Below, piece by piece: positions 1 to 9,483 of a stretch of DNA of 13,183 bases (position 1 is the stretch's first letter; each line of letters begins with the position of its first letter). The stretch covers positions 1 to 13,183 of the forward strand of contig JAPOON010000095.1 of assembly GCA_026713405.1 (NCBI GenBank). Reading direction: 5' to 3'. The stretch is from Gammaproteobacteria bacterium (GTDB lineage Bacteria; Pseudomonadota; Gammaproteobacteria; Pseudomonadales; Azotimanducaceae_A). Position numbers and translations under genes: made by a program. The notes beneath the pieces are model-generated. The model was not told the DNA's origin, made no database searches, and was given only the letters and a program-made list of their open reading frames with translations.

Positions 1-2015
<2,015 letters not shown>

Positions 2016-2031
2016 AGGACTTTTTCAATTT

Positions 2032-2049
2032 AGTAACCGTATGGTTACT
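2032..2049. repeat. Short hairpin between convergent gyrB and plsC
   Basis: A perfect inverted repeat has 7-bp arms AGTAACC (2032-2038) and GGTTACT (2043-2049) around a GTAT loop. It begins 16 bases after the gyrB stop and overlaps the plsC stop codon (2045-2047). It could be a bidirectional 3' end structure for the two converging transcripts. However, no T tract follows on either strand, so it is not a canonical intrinsic terminator. The gyrB frame also meets tandem stops TAG TAA at 2031-2036. Confidence 0.5.
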
Positions 2050-2782
2050 CATCGCGCGGCGCTTCCTCGGCCGGCGCGCCCAGTTCGCCCATCATCCGTG
2101 TCATGACGGAGTAGGCTTCCCGGTTGATCTCCTTCGACGATTTGCCTTCCGTTGCGATGGGCGGGGAAATTCTCATCTCAACGACGCCCGGCTGCTTGCG
2201 CAGTTGGTGGGGGGGCCAGAAGGTGCCGGCGTTGTGCGCAACGACGATCACGGGCGCCCCGCTTGCCGCGGCAAGGGCTGCGCCGCCGGCCTGAAAATTC
2301 CGGAATTCGCCCGGCCGCATGCGCGTACCCTCGGGAAACAGCACCACCCAGATGCCGTCGGCCAGCCTTTGCCGGCCCACCGAAATCAGTTTTTTCAGGG
2401 CTGCACGCGGCGTACTGCGGTCGATCGCGATGGGTTTCATCATGGCGTAACTCCAGCCGAACAGCGGTATGTGCAGCAGTTCGCGCTTGATCAGGGTGGC
2501 CTGGGGCTTGAACAGCGATTGCAGAACCAGCGTTTCCCAACTGCTCTCGTGGCGCGAGAAGACGATGCAGGGCCGGTCCGGGATGTTCTCCAGGCCGGTG
2601 AAGCGCCCGCTGACGCCGCAGGTGAGCCGCAACCACAGGATCGCGAACCTGGACCACACGCCGACGCCGAAGGCGAAGCGCGCGCGGTAGGGCAGCGCCC
2701 AGCCCACCAGCAGGACCACGGCGCCCCAGATGCCCACGGTCAACACGTAGACGAAATAGAAGAAGAAGGCTCGTACGGCCAT
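2045..2782 (-). CDS. plsC: 1-acyl-sn-glycerol-3-phosphate acyltransferase (PlsC/LPLAT family)
   Basis: This enzyme would acylate lysophosphatidic acid at the sn-2 position to give phosphatidic acid, the precursor of membrane phospholipids, at the inner membrane. The 245-residue protein opens with a hydrophobic N-terminal helix (about residues 5-30). The acyltransferase motif I is RHESSWE, with H78 and E83 in an HX4E form instead of the more common HX4D. The GTR motif is FPEGTR (149-154), and IDRS lies near 120-123. The ATG start at 2782 begins immediately before the membrane helix. It is a single gene, divergent from tag and convergent with gyrB. In Pseudomonas the equivalent gene sits between gyrB and gmhB-glyS-glyQ, which are missing here. 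The family is certain. The exact acyl-acceptor (bulk phospholipid or a more specialised lipid) cannot be read from sequence. Confidence 0.9.
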   Translation of the reverse strand: MAVRAFFFYFVYVLTVGIWGAVVLLVGWALPYRARFAFGVGVWSRFAILWLRLTCGVSGRFTGLENIPDRPCIVFSRHESSWETLVLQSLFKPQATLIKRELLHIPLFGWSYAMMKPIAIDRSTPRAALKKLISVGRQRLADGIWVVLFPEGTRMRPGEFRNFQAGGAALAAASGAPVIVVAHNAGTFWPPHQLRKQPGVVEMRISPPIATEGKSSKEINREAYSVMTRMMGELGAPAEEAPRDE

Positions 2783-2821
2783 TACAATGAAGCGGTTTTG
2801 GTAGCGGCCGGAACATACGGG
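2783..2821. promoter_or_regulatory. Divergent plsC/tag intergenic region
   Basis: These 39 bases must hold the start signals of both divergent genes, or the promoters must reach into the coding regions. TACAAT at 2783-2788 is one base from the sigma70 -10 consensus on the plus strand and would place a tag transcript start near 2795. I find no good -35 hexamer at 16-18 bases. Neither gene has a strong Shine-Dalgarno sequence. Confidence 0.3.
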
Positions 2822-3418
2822 ATGGCGACTTCAGGGTCAAAACGGGAAGTGGAGCCCGGCAGGTGCGGTTGGTGCGAGGGAGACCCGCTCTATATCCGAT
2901 ATCACGATGAGGAATGGGGCATTCCGGTACACGAATCGCTGACGCTGTACGAAAGGCTCGTGCTCGAAGGCATGCAGGCCGGCCTGTCATGGCTCACGAT
3001 ACTGAAGAAACGGGCGCACATGCAGTCGGTCTTCCATAGCTTTGATCCGGTTCGCCTCGCCGTCGCCGGGCCGTTGGACATCGAGAGTTGGCTTCAGGAC
3101 CCTGGCGTCATCCGCCACCGGGGAAAACTCCAGGCACTCGTGGACAACGCACGCGCCATGCTGAAGATGCAGGATCCATTCGATGAATTTCTCTGGTCGT
3201 TCGTGGACGGGGCTCCGACTCAGAACCGCTGGCGAGCGCTTTCCGACGTGCCGTCGACGACCCCCGCGTCCAGAGCCATGGCCGATGCGCTGAAGCGCCG
3301 CGGCTTCCGCTTCGTCGGGCCGACCGTCTGCTATGCCTTCATGCAGAGCGCGGGGCTCGTCAACGATCACCTCGTCAGTTGTCCCGCGCATGCGAAGTGC
3401 GCCGCCCTGGCGAGATGA
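2822..3418 (+). CDS. tag: DNA-3-methyladenine glycosylase I
   Basis: Tag excises 3-methyladenine from alkylated DNA as the first step of base excision repair. The 198-residue protein starts with RCGWC and matches E. coli Tag along its length. Zinc ligands are conserved as C15, H28, H183 and C187 (NDH followed by C four residues on). The base-binding pocket residues are Y27, E49 and W57 (LEGMQAGLSW), equivalent to E. coli Y16, E38 and W46. IRHRGK and the GLVND motif are also present. The ATG at 2822 was chosen because it lies 14 codons before the first zinc cysteine. The frame stays open far upstream, but only as antisense to plsC. The stop overlaps the next gene's ATG (ATGA), so the two are probably translationally coupled. 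The tag then acyltransferase order is also found in Pseudomonas. This Tag is constitutive in E. coli, and no Ada-type operator is evident here. Confidence 0.96.
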   Translation: MATSGSKREVEPGRCGWCEGDPLYIRYHDEEWGIPVHESLTLYERLVLEGMQAGLSWLTILKKRAHMQSVFHSFDPVRLAVAGPLDIESWLQDPGVIRHRGKLQALVDNARAMLKMQDPFDEFLWSFVDGAPTQNRWRALSDVPSTTPASRAMADALKRRGFRFVGPTVCYAFMQSAGLVNDHLVSCPAHAKCAALAR

Positions 3419-4296
3419 AGTGGTTGACGGCCGCGGTTCTCCGCTTGCTCGCCTGGCTGCCGTTGCAGGCGAGCCGCCGTTGCGCGACGGGGCTCGGCTG
3501 GTTGATGGAGCGTCTCGATACCGGATCGGCCCGGGTGACGCGGACGAACCTGGCGCTGTGCTTTCCCGGGATGGACAAGGCGGAGCGCGACAGGCTCGCG
3601 CGCCGTAGCCTGGGTCACACGGCCTGCCTGCTCTTCGAGAGCGGACCCCTGTCGCATTGGCCCCGGAAACGCCTGGAGCGCCTGATCGTGTCGGAAACGG
3701 GGCGGCAAACACTGGATGCCGGGTTGAAGGCGGGGGGCGTGTTGATGTTTGTGCCGCACTTCGGCAACTGGGAATTCCTCTGCTTCGCATTGGGGGACAC
3801 CGGGTTCGTCACGCTCTATAACCCGCCCCGGATCCGATCGCTGGAAGGGACTTTGCGCCGGTCCCGAGAGCGGTTCGGCGCCCATATGCATCCTACCGGT
3901 GCGGGCGGCGTGCGCGCGGTTTACCGGCAACTCGATGCCGGAGGCCTGGTCTGCCTGCTGCCGGACCAGGTACCCGAGGCGCGCGGAGGCGTGTACGCGC
4001 CTTTCTTCGGGCGGCCGGCGTTGACCGCCACGCTGGCGCACCGCCTGATTCGGCGCAGCCGGCCCGCGGTGATGCTCGGCAGCGCGCGCCGGGTACCGGG
4101 CGGGTTCGCGCTGTCCTATGAGCGGTTGGGCGAGGAGTTTCATACGGGCGACCCGGAAGAGTTCGCGCGGGCATTCAATGGTGCGATAGAGGGGCTCATC
4201 GGACGTGATCCGGCGCAGTATCAGTGGGAATACAAGCGGTTTCGGAAGCAGCCGGCGGGGTATGCCGGGGTGTATCCGAAGCGGCGCCGGAAATAG
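3415..4296 (+). CDS. lpxL: Lipid A biosynthesis acyltransferase (LpxL/HtrB family)
   Basis: This inner-membrane enzyme family transfers a secondary acyl chain (usually laurate from acyl-ACP) onto Kdo-lipid A. The protein has 293 residues, a normal length. It begins with a hydrophobic segment MKWLTAAVLRLLAWL. The catalytic motif is PHFGNWE with H115 and E120 (HX4E), followed by LPDQVP (P183-D184-Q185), an FFG motif and a C-terminal QWEYKRF. An ATG at 3379 in the same frame would add 12 residues lying wholly inside tag. The ATG at 3415, which gives an ATGA overlap with the tag stop, fits the family N-terminus better. The gene ends in tandem in-frame stops TAG TAA. LpxL versus LpxM (lauroyl versus myristoyl, or the 2-hydroxylaurate-adding type of Pseudomonas) cannot be settled from sequence, so the symbol denotes the family. 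Confidence 0.88.
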   Translation: MKWLTAAVLRLLAWLPLQASRRCATGLGWLMERLDTGSARVTRTNLALCFPGMDKAERDRLARRSLGHTACLLFESGPLSHWPRKRLERLIVSETGRQTLDAGLKAGGVLMFVPHFGNWEFLCFALGDTGFVTLYNPPRIRSLEGTLRRSRERFGAHMHPTGAGGVRAVYRQLDAGGLVCLLPDQVPEARGGVYAPFFGRPALTATLAHRLIRRSRPAVMLGSARRVPGGFALSYERLGEEFHTGDPEEFARAFNGAIEGLIGRDPAQYQWEYKRFRKQPAGYAGVYPKRRRK

Positions 4297-4397
4297 TAAC
4301 CTATTGATAATTATGTAGTTTTTTCGGAATTAGGAGATTCGGGCCTTGGGCTTTGCGTCCAGGCCTTCGGGTCGGGCTTTGCCCCACCGGTGGCGGG
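4297..4397. other. Convergent spacer between lpxL-type gene and trkH
   Basis: This 101-base spacer lies between two gene ends. Its left part (about 4297-4335) is clearly AT-rich in a GC-rich neighbourhood and has a T6 run at 4319-4324. The only structures before that run are weak: AATAG/CTATT around TAAC (overlapping the stop codon) and an ATAATTAT palindrome. The right part contains the direct repeat GGGCTTTGC (4348-4356 and 4374-4382) and the palindrome CCACCGGTGG (4384-4393) just beyond the trkH stop. Transcription of both operons presumably ends here, but no textbook terminator can be drawn. Confidence 0.4.
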
Positions 4398-5843
4398 CTA
4401 ACGCCTCCAGAACGCGGGGGTGAACAGCACGATCAGGGTGAAGATCTCCAGTCTTCCAAGCAGCATGGCGAACATCAGCAGCCAGGTCACGGAGTCCGGC
4501 AGGGCGCTGTAGTTCAATGCCACCTCGCCGAGCCCGGGGCCCAGGTTGTTCAGGCAGGCGGCGACGGCCGAGAACGCCGTCTTGAAGTCGAGTTCCGCGA
4601 TCGTCAGCACCAGGCAGACCATCGTCAGGAAGATGATCACGTAGGCGGAGAAGAAGCTCCACACCGCGTCCACCACCCGGTCGGGCACCTTGCGCTTGCC
4701 GAGCTTGAGCGGGAAGACCCCGTTCGGATGGATCAGCCGGCGGATCTCGCGCATGCACTGGCGGAAGATGAGCAGCACGCGGATCATCTTGATTCCACCG
4801 GCGGTGGAACCGGCGCAGCCGCCGGCGAAGGCGGCGAACAGCAGCAGTATCGGTGCGACGGAGGGCCAGTTGGCGAAGTCGCGGGTGGTATAGCCCGTCG
4901 TGGTGGTGATCGATACCGCCTGGAACAGGCCGTGCCGGATGGGCGAGGAATCCGACCCGGGGTGCCGGATCAGGATCGCGCAGATCACGAGAGCCACCAC
5001 GGCCAGTGCCACAAGGTACATGCGCACCTCCATGTCGCGGCCGTAGAGCAGGGGGTTCTTGCGATTCCAGACCATGAAATGCAGCCCGAAATTGATACCG
5101 GAGATGACCATGAAGACGATGGCGACGCTTTCGACCGAGGCACTGTCGAAGTAGCCGATGCTCGCATCGTGGGTGGAGAAGCCGCCGATGGCCACGGTGG
5201 AGAAGCTGTGGCAGATGGCGTCGAACACATCCATGCCGGCGAACCAGTAAGACAGCGCGCAGGCGACGGTGAGCCCGAGGTACAAATACCACAGCGCCTT
5301 TGCGGTCTCCGCGATCCGGGGCGTGAGCTTGGTGTCCTTGACCGGCCCGGGCGATTCCGCGCGATAGAGCTGCATGCCGCCGATACCCAGCATGGGCAGG
5401 ATGGCGATGGCCAGGACGATGATGCCCATGCCGCCGTACCACTGCAGCAACTGCCGGTAGAACAGGATGGATTTCGGCAGGTCGTCCAGCCCGGATATCA
5501 CGGTGGCGCCCGTTGTGGTGAGGCCGGAGAGTGACTCGAATGCCGCGTGGGTGAAGCTGAGCGCGGTACTCTCGGCGAGATAGATGGGTAGCGCGCCGAA
5601 CAGGCCGAGGCCCACGTAGAAGAGCGCGGTGACCATGAATCCATCGCCGGCCCGAAGATCCCGGTCGCCCCGGTTGGGCAGCCACAACGCCAGCCCGCTC
5701 ACGGCGGTGATGACGAAGGCGGTAACGAAGGTCTCGATGGTGTCTTCGCCGTAGATCATTGCCACGACAACGGGCACCAGGAGCGCCAGGCTGAACAGGG
5801 CCAGCAGGATACCGGTGACGCGCAGTATGACGGGCAGGTGCAC
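4398..5843 (-). CDS. trkH: Trk system potassium uptake protein TrkH
   Basis: TrkH is the inner-membrane K+ channel subunit gated by the cytoplasmic ring protein TrkA. The 481-residue protein is almost entirely hydrophobic and carries four pore repeats. The selectivity-filter segments are visible: TTTGATV (109-115), STVAIGGFS (215-223), TTTTGYTT (313-320) and LNNLGPGLG (431-439). The N-terminus MHLPVILRVTGILL parallels E. coli TrkH (MHFRAITRIVGLL), which supports the GTG at 5843 as the start. The next methionine is residue 29, inside the first helix. No clear Shine-Dalgarno precedes the GTG. The gene lies 5 bases after the trkA stop, so it is likely translated by coupling as the last gene of the def-fmt-rsmB-trkA-trkH operon. 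Channel and gating subunit are therefore made from one message. In E. coli and Pseudomonas, as I recall, trkH is not next to trkA. Confidence 0.97.
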   Translation of the reverse strand: MHLPVILRVTGILLALFSLALLVPVVVAMIYGEDTIETFVTAFVITAVSGLALWLPNRGDRDLRAGDGFMVTALFYVGLGLFGALPIYLAESTALSFTHAAFESLSGLTTTGATVISGLDDLPKSILFYRQLLQWYGGMGIIVLAIAILPMLGIGGMQLYRAESPGPVKDTKLTPRIAETAKALWYLYLGLTVACALSYWFAGMDVFDAICHSFSTVAIGGFSTHDASIGYFDSASVESVAIVFMVISGINFGLHFMVWNRKNPLLYGRDMEVRMYLVALAVVALVICAILIRHPGSDSSPIRHGLFQAVSITTTTGYTTRDFANWPSVAPILLLFAAFAGGCAGSTAGGIKMIRVLLIFRQCMREIRRLIHPNGVFPLKLGKRKVPDRVVDAVWSFFSAYVIIFLTMVCLVLTIAELDFKTAFSAVAACLNNLGPGLGEVALNYSALPDSVTWLLMFAMLLGRLEIFTLIVLFTPAFWRR

Positions 5844-5848
5844 TGGGA

Positions 5849-7222
5849 TCAGAAGAAGGTCAGGCCGACCTGGAAGAGCCGTTCGACCTTGGCGATGTGC
5901 TTCTTGTCGGTGAGGAAAAGGATCACGTGGTCTTCAGACCGAATTGTCTCGCTGCCCAGTGACACGACCACGTTGTCGCCGCGCACGATCGCGCCTATGG
6001 TCGTTCCCGCCGGCAGCCTGATCTCCTTGACCGGCCGGCCCACCACCCGGGAGCTCTTCTCGTCGCCGTGGGCCACTGTTTCCATCGCCTCGGCAGCCCC
6101 GCGCCGCAAGCTGTGCACCCGGGCCACGTCGCCCCGGCGCACATGGGTGAGCAGGCTGGAGGTGGTCGCCTGCTGGGGCGATATGGCAATGTCGATCTCG
6201 CCGCCCTGAACCAGGTCGACGTATGCCGGCTTGCCAATCAGGGTCATCACCCGCCGCACGCCCAGCCGCTCGGCCATCAGCGACGACATGATGTTCACCT
6301 CGTCGTCGTCGGTGACGGCGCAGAACGCATCGCATTGCTCGATGTTCTCCTCGATCAGCAGTTCCCGGTCGGTGGCATTGCCCTGCAAAACGACCGTACG
6401 GTGCAGCGATTCCCCGAGTTCGGCACAACGCCCGGCATCCAGTTCCACCAGCTTGACGTTGAAATAGGGTTCGATGGCCAGCGCCAGGCGCTCCCCGATC
6501 TGCCCGCCACCGACAATAGTGATGCGCTTGAACGCGCGTTCCACGTCGCGCAGCCCGGCCATGACAGCGTTGATATGCCCCGCTGCGGCGATGAAGAAAA
6601 CCTCGTCGTCCGCCTCGATGACGGTGCCACCCGTGGGCAGGATAGGGCGGCCGCGGCGGAATATCGCCGCCACGCGGGTGGCCACGTTCGGTAGCTGTTC
6701 GCGGACGCTCCGCAATTCCTTGCCGACCAGGGGGCTGCCCGACCAGGCCTGAACCGCGACGAGCTTTACCTTCCCCTCCGCGAAATCCAGCACCTGCAGG
6801 GCGCCGGGGTTCTCCAGCAACTGGCGGATCTGGTCCGTGACGACCTGTTCCGGGTTGATGAGCACATCCACCGGCAGGTGTTCCTTCGAGAAAAAGGAAT
6901 TGCTGCGCAGGTAAGCGCCGGACCGTACCCGCGCGATCTTGGTGTGCGTGCGGAACGTGGAGTAGCACACCTGGCAGGCGACCATGTTCACCTCGTCGCT
7001 GCCCGTCACCGCAATCAGCATGTCGGCGTCTTCCGCGCCGGCGCTGCGCAGCACGTCGGGATGGGAGGCCCAGCCCGCCACCGTCTGGATGTCCAGGCGG
7101 TCGCGAAGCTCCCGCAGACGGGTCGCGTCGGAGTCGACCACGGTGATATCGAAGGCTTCGTTGGCGAGGTGCTCGGCCAGCGTGCCGCCCACCTTGCCGG
7201 CGCCCAGTATCAGTATCTTCAA
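5849..7222 (-). CDS. trkA: Trk system potassium uptake regulator TrkA
   Basis: TrkA is the peripheral cytoplasmic protein that binds nucleotides and gates TrkH. The 457 residues match the family length and give two tandem RCK units. The first has the dinucleotide-binding GAGKVG (7-12) with the acidic D30 at the end of the second strand. The second has GGGQIG (238-243). Each is followed by a TrkA_C domain (about 145-225 and 370-455). The start is TTG at 7222, giving MKILILGAGKVGG, exactly where E. coli TrkA begins (MKIIILGAGQVGG). No ATG is available before the first glycine motif. The TTG overlaps the rsmB stop by four bases (TTGA). A usual first-unit motif, GHASHPDVL, reads GWASHPDVL here. 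It lies between rsmB and trkH in the operon. Linkage of trkA to fmt-rsmB is a known conserved arrangement in gammaproteobacteria. Confidence 0.97.
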   Translation of the reverse strand: MKILILGAGKVGGTLAEHLANEAFDITVVDSDATRLRELRDRLDIQTVAGWASHPDVLRSAGAEDADMLIAVTGSDEVNMVACQVCYSTFRTHTKIARVRSGAYLRSNSFFSKEHLPVDVLINPEQVVTDQIRQLLENPGALQVLDFAEGKVKLVAVQAWSGSPLVGKELRSVREQLPNVATRVAAIFRRGRPILPTGGTVIEADDEVFFIAAAGHINAVMAGLRDVERAFKRITIVGGGQIGERLALAIEPYFNVKLVELDAGRCAELGESLHRTVVLQGNATDRELLIEENIEQCDAFCAVTDDDEVNIMSSLMAERLGVRRVMTLIGKPAYVDLVQGGEIDIAISPQQATTSSLLTHVRRGDVARVHSLRRGAAEAMETVAHGDEKSSRVVGRPVKEIRLPAGTTIGAIVRGDNVVVSLGSETIRSEDHVILFLTDKKHIAKVERLFQVGLTFF

Positions 7223-8481
7223 GACCGTTTTCCGATCAGGGCCAGGTAGAACCCATCGGTGGCCGGCTCCAGCGGCAAGAGCTGCCAGCCATGCAGGGTG
7301 GCGCGGCCGGTGGGCAGCGAGACGTGCACCGGGTGCGCATCGCGTTGCCTACCCAGAAACGAACCCACCACTTGATCGTTCTCCTCGGCGAGTATCGAAC
7401 AGGTGCAATAAAGTAGCGTACCTCCCCGGCGCACGGTACGCCACAGATTTGCCAGCAGGGCGTTCTGCAGGGCCGCGCTTGCGGTGACATCGGCCGGCCC
7501 GCGCACCACCTTGATCTCCGGATGCCGGCGCAGGGTGCCGGTGCCGGAACAGGGCGCATCGAGCAGCACGTGATCGTATGGCGCCCCGTCCCACCAGTCG
7601 AGCTTTGTGGCGTCGGCCTGCATGCTGTCGAAGTCGTCGCGCCCGAGCCTTTCAGCGATCTCGCGCAAAGCCGCGAGGCGGCGCGGTGCAATGTCGATGG
7701 CCGTTATCGCGAGGCCCGGATGCGACTCGAGAAGCCGGAAGAGCTTGCCGCCCGGGGCGGCGCAGGCATCGAGTACCCGCTCCCCGGATGCGGCTTTTTC
7801 CAGCAGGGGCGTGACGGCGAGCTGCGAGGCGATGTCCTGCACCGCAACGCGGCCGTCGTTGAATCCGGGCAGCGTGGCGGCGGGCCGCGGGTCAGAGAGG
7901 ACCAGCGCTTCCGGCAGCCAGGTCGCCGCGTGTTCGATTTCCGCCGCCTCGAGCTGGCGCCGATAGTCCGCCGGGTCGACTTTCGAGGTATTGATGCGCA
8001 GGCAAAGGGGGGCGCGGGTGTTGTTGGCGTGCATGAGCGGGACGGCTTCCGCGCCGTACTCGTCTTCGAGGCGCTGCTGCAGCCAGGCCGGATGCTCGGT
8101 GGCCTCGGCGGGTGGAGTTTCGGGCAGCTTGCGAAGAACCGCATTGACCAGGCCCCTGGCCCAGGGCTTGCCCAGGAGCTTCGCGGCCGACACCGTCTCG
8201 AACAGGGCGGCGTGGGGGGGAATGCGGGTACGCTGCAGCTGATAGGCGCCGGCCAGCAACAGGGCGTAAACGTCGCCGTCCCGGGAACGCAGGGGTCTTG
8301 CCAGCAGGGGGTCGATCTGTGCCTTCAGGGAGAAATAGTGGCGCAGGCAACCGTAGGTCAACTCCAGGCTGAGGCTCGTCTGGTTGGCGCCCGCGGCCGC
8401 CCAGTCTGTGGTTCGCTTCCCGGAAAGTATCGCCGTGATGTTGCGGGCGGCCCGTGCGCGCGCCTGGGCCTGGCCGCTCAC
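7219..8481 (-). CDS. rsmB: 16S rRNA (cytosine-5) methyltransferase RsmB
   Basis: RsmB uses SAM to methylate C967 (E. coli numbering) of 16S rRNA. The 420-residue protein has an N-terminal NusB-like RNA-binding domain (about 5-125, with LVNAVLRKL at 111-119). The C-terminal Rossmann methyltransferase carries the SAM motif LDACAAPGGK (237-246). The two cysteines of RNA m5C enzymes are conserved: C311 in DAPCSGTG, which helps release product, and C361 in CTCS, the nucleophile. Their spacing of 50 equals that of E. coli C325 and C375. The start is GTG at 8481 (MSGQAQARARAARN), overlapping the fmt stop by four bases (GTGA). The residue after GGK is Leu where Thr is usual. The gene follows fmt and precedes trkA, the classic gammaproteobacterial order, and is probably translationally coupled to both. 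Confidence 0.97.
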   Translation of the reverse strand: MSGQAQARARAARNITAILSGKRTTDWAAAGANQTSLSLELTYGCLRHYFSLKAQIDPLLARPLRSRDGDVYALLLAGAYQLQRTRIPPHAALFETVSAAKLLGKPWARGLVNAVLRKLPETPPAEATEHPAWLQQRLEDEYGAEAVPLMHANNTRAPLCLRINTSKVDPADYRRQLEAAEIEHAATWLPEALVLSDPRPAATLPGFNDGRVAVQDIASQLAVTPLLEKAASGERVLDACAAPGGKLFRLLESHPGLAITAIDIAPRRLAALREIAERLGRDDFDSMQADATKLDWWDGAPYDHVLLDAPCSGTGTLRRHPEIKVVRGPADVTASAALQNALLANLWRTVRRGGTLLYCTCSILAEENDQVVGSFLGRQRDAHPVHVSLPTGRATLHGWQLLPLEPATDGFYLALIGKRS

Positions 8482-9452
8482 TGAAAGCGGGCTCCGGGCC
8501 GAAAGAGATCGGGAAAGCCGTTCCTGGCATCGGCGGGACCCATGGTCCGGCCCTTGCCCCGGTTCACCTTGAGCGAGTCGACCGCCACGGCCCCGCAGCC
8601 GCAGGCGACCAGGATCTCGCGCCTGCCCGATGGAAGAATGGTGCCGGGCTCCGCGGCGTGGGTTTCTTCGCGCGGCATGGCCGAGAGCAACTGAACCCGT
8701 GTTTCCCCGAGGCTGGACCGGACCGGGGCGCGATGCGCCAGGGCGCGGATGCGCCGGTCCAGGTCAACAGCGCTCTGCGCCCAGTCGGCCACGCTGTCGT
8801 GCGGCCCGAGCTTGGGGGCGTAAGTTGCGGGGCCGCTCTGGGGATCGGGCGCAAGCCGCTCGAGGTCCGGCAGCACGTCCAGCAACAGATCGGCGCCGAG
8901 CCGGGAAAGCGCGGTTTCCAATGTGAGGCCCGTCGCCTGGGGTTCGATCGAAATTCGCTCCTGTCTGTACACCGGGCCCGTGTCCAGCCCCTCTTCCATG
9001 CGCATGATGGAGACCCCGGTCTCCGGATCACCGGCGATCATGGCCCGTTCGACCGGTGCCGCGCCGCGCCAGCGCGGCAGCAGGGAAGCGTGGACATTGA
9101 CGCAACCCAGGCGCGGGTGTTCCAGCGCCCGGCGCGGCAGCAACAGGCCGTAGGCGGCAACCACGAGCACATCGATTTTCGCCAAGGTCAGTGCGGGATA
9201 GATGTCTGCCGGGCCGTTGGGCGTTTCGACCGGCAGTGATGCCTCCGTCGCCACTTGCTTCACCGCACTGGGAGCGGGCTTTCTGCCCCGGCCCGCGCCG
9301 CGGTCCGGCTGCGTGAGCACCAGTTGCGGCACATGGCCGGCGGCCATCAGCGACTCGAGGATGTCAGCCGCGAAAGCCGGGGTGCCGGCGAATGCGATCG
9401 ACGGATTCTCGCTGGACCGCTTGTTCGCAGATGGGGATATCGTTGGCGTCAA
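8478..9452 (-). CDS. fmt: Methionyl-tRNA formyltransferase
   Basis: Fmt transfers a formyl group from 10-formyltetrahydrofolate to initiator Met-tRNA. Visible motifs are the N-terminal FAGTPAFAA (21-29), TQPDRGAGRGRK (47-58), VNVHASLLPRWRGAAP with catalytic N119 and H121, and MEEGLDTGP with D157. A C-terminal OB-like domain follows from about 220. The only usable start in the frame is TTG at 9452, with no ATG or GTG before the conserved core. It gives a protein of 324 residues with an unusually long lead of about 18 residues before the first strand (E. coli has about 6). The Shine-Dalgarno signal is weak. The stop overlaps the rsmB GTG by four bases, and def ends 31 bases upstream. The def-fmt pair puts formylation and deformylation in one operon. 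The identity is certain; the start is not. Confidence 0.95.
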   Translation of the reverse strand: MTPTISPSANKRSSENPSIAFAGTPAFAADILESLMAAGHVPQLVLTQPDRGAGRGRKPAPSAVKQVATEASLPVETPNGPADIYPALTLAKIDVLVVAAYGLLLPRRALEHPRLGCVNVHASLLPRWRGAAPVERAMIAGDPETGVSIMRMEEGLDTGPVYRQERISIEPQATGLTLETALSRLGADLLLDVLPDLERLAPDPQSGPATYAPKLGPHDSVADWAQSAVDLDRRIRALAHRAPVRSSLGETRVQLLSAMPREETHAAEPGTILPSGRREILVACGCGAVAVDSLKVNRGKGRTMGPADARNGFPDLFRPGARFQ

Positions 9453-9483
9453 TTTCGCACCCGTTGGCCGTTGCCAGGCGCGG

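Noticed and set aside
2204..2821. Long N-terminal extension of tag
   Set aside because: The frame is open but runs antisense through plsC and has low-complexity, charged sequence. The Tag family begins just before the RCGW motif, which fits the ATG at 2822.
4330..5685. Long minus-strand frame of 451 codons, and a 393-codon plus-strand frame over the same bases
   Set aside because: Both lie over trkH, whose frame encodes an unmistakable potassium channel subunit. The alternative translations are rich in Arg, His, Gly and Pro, as expected for off-frame reading of GC-rich DNA.
7522..8484. Antisense frame of 320 codons across rsmB
   Set aside because: Its composition mirrors rsmB codons on the other strand, and it contains no motif I can name.
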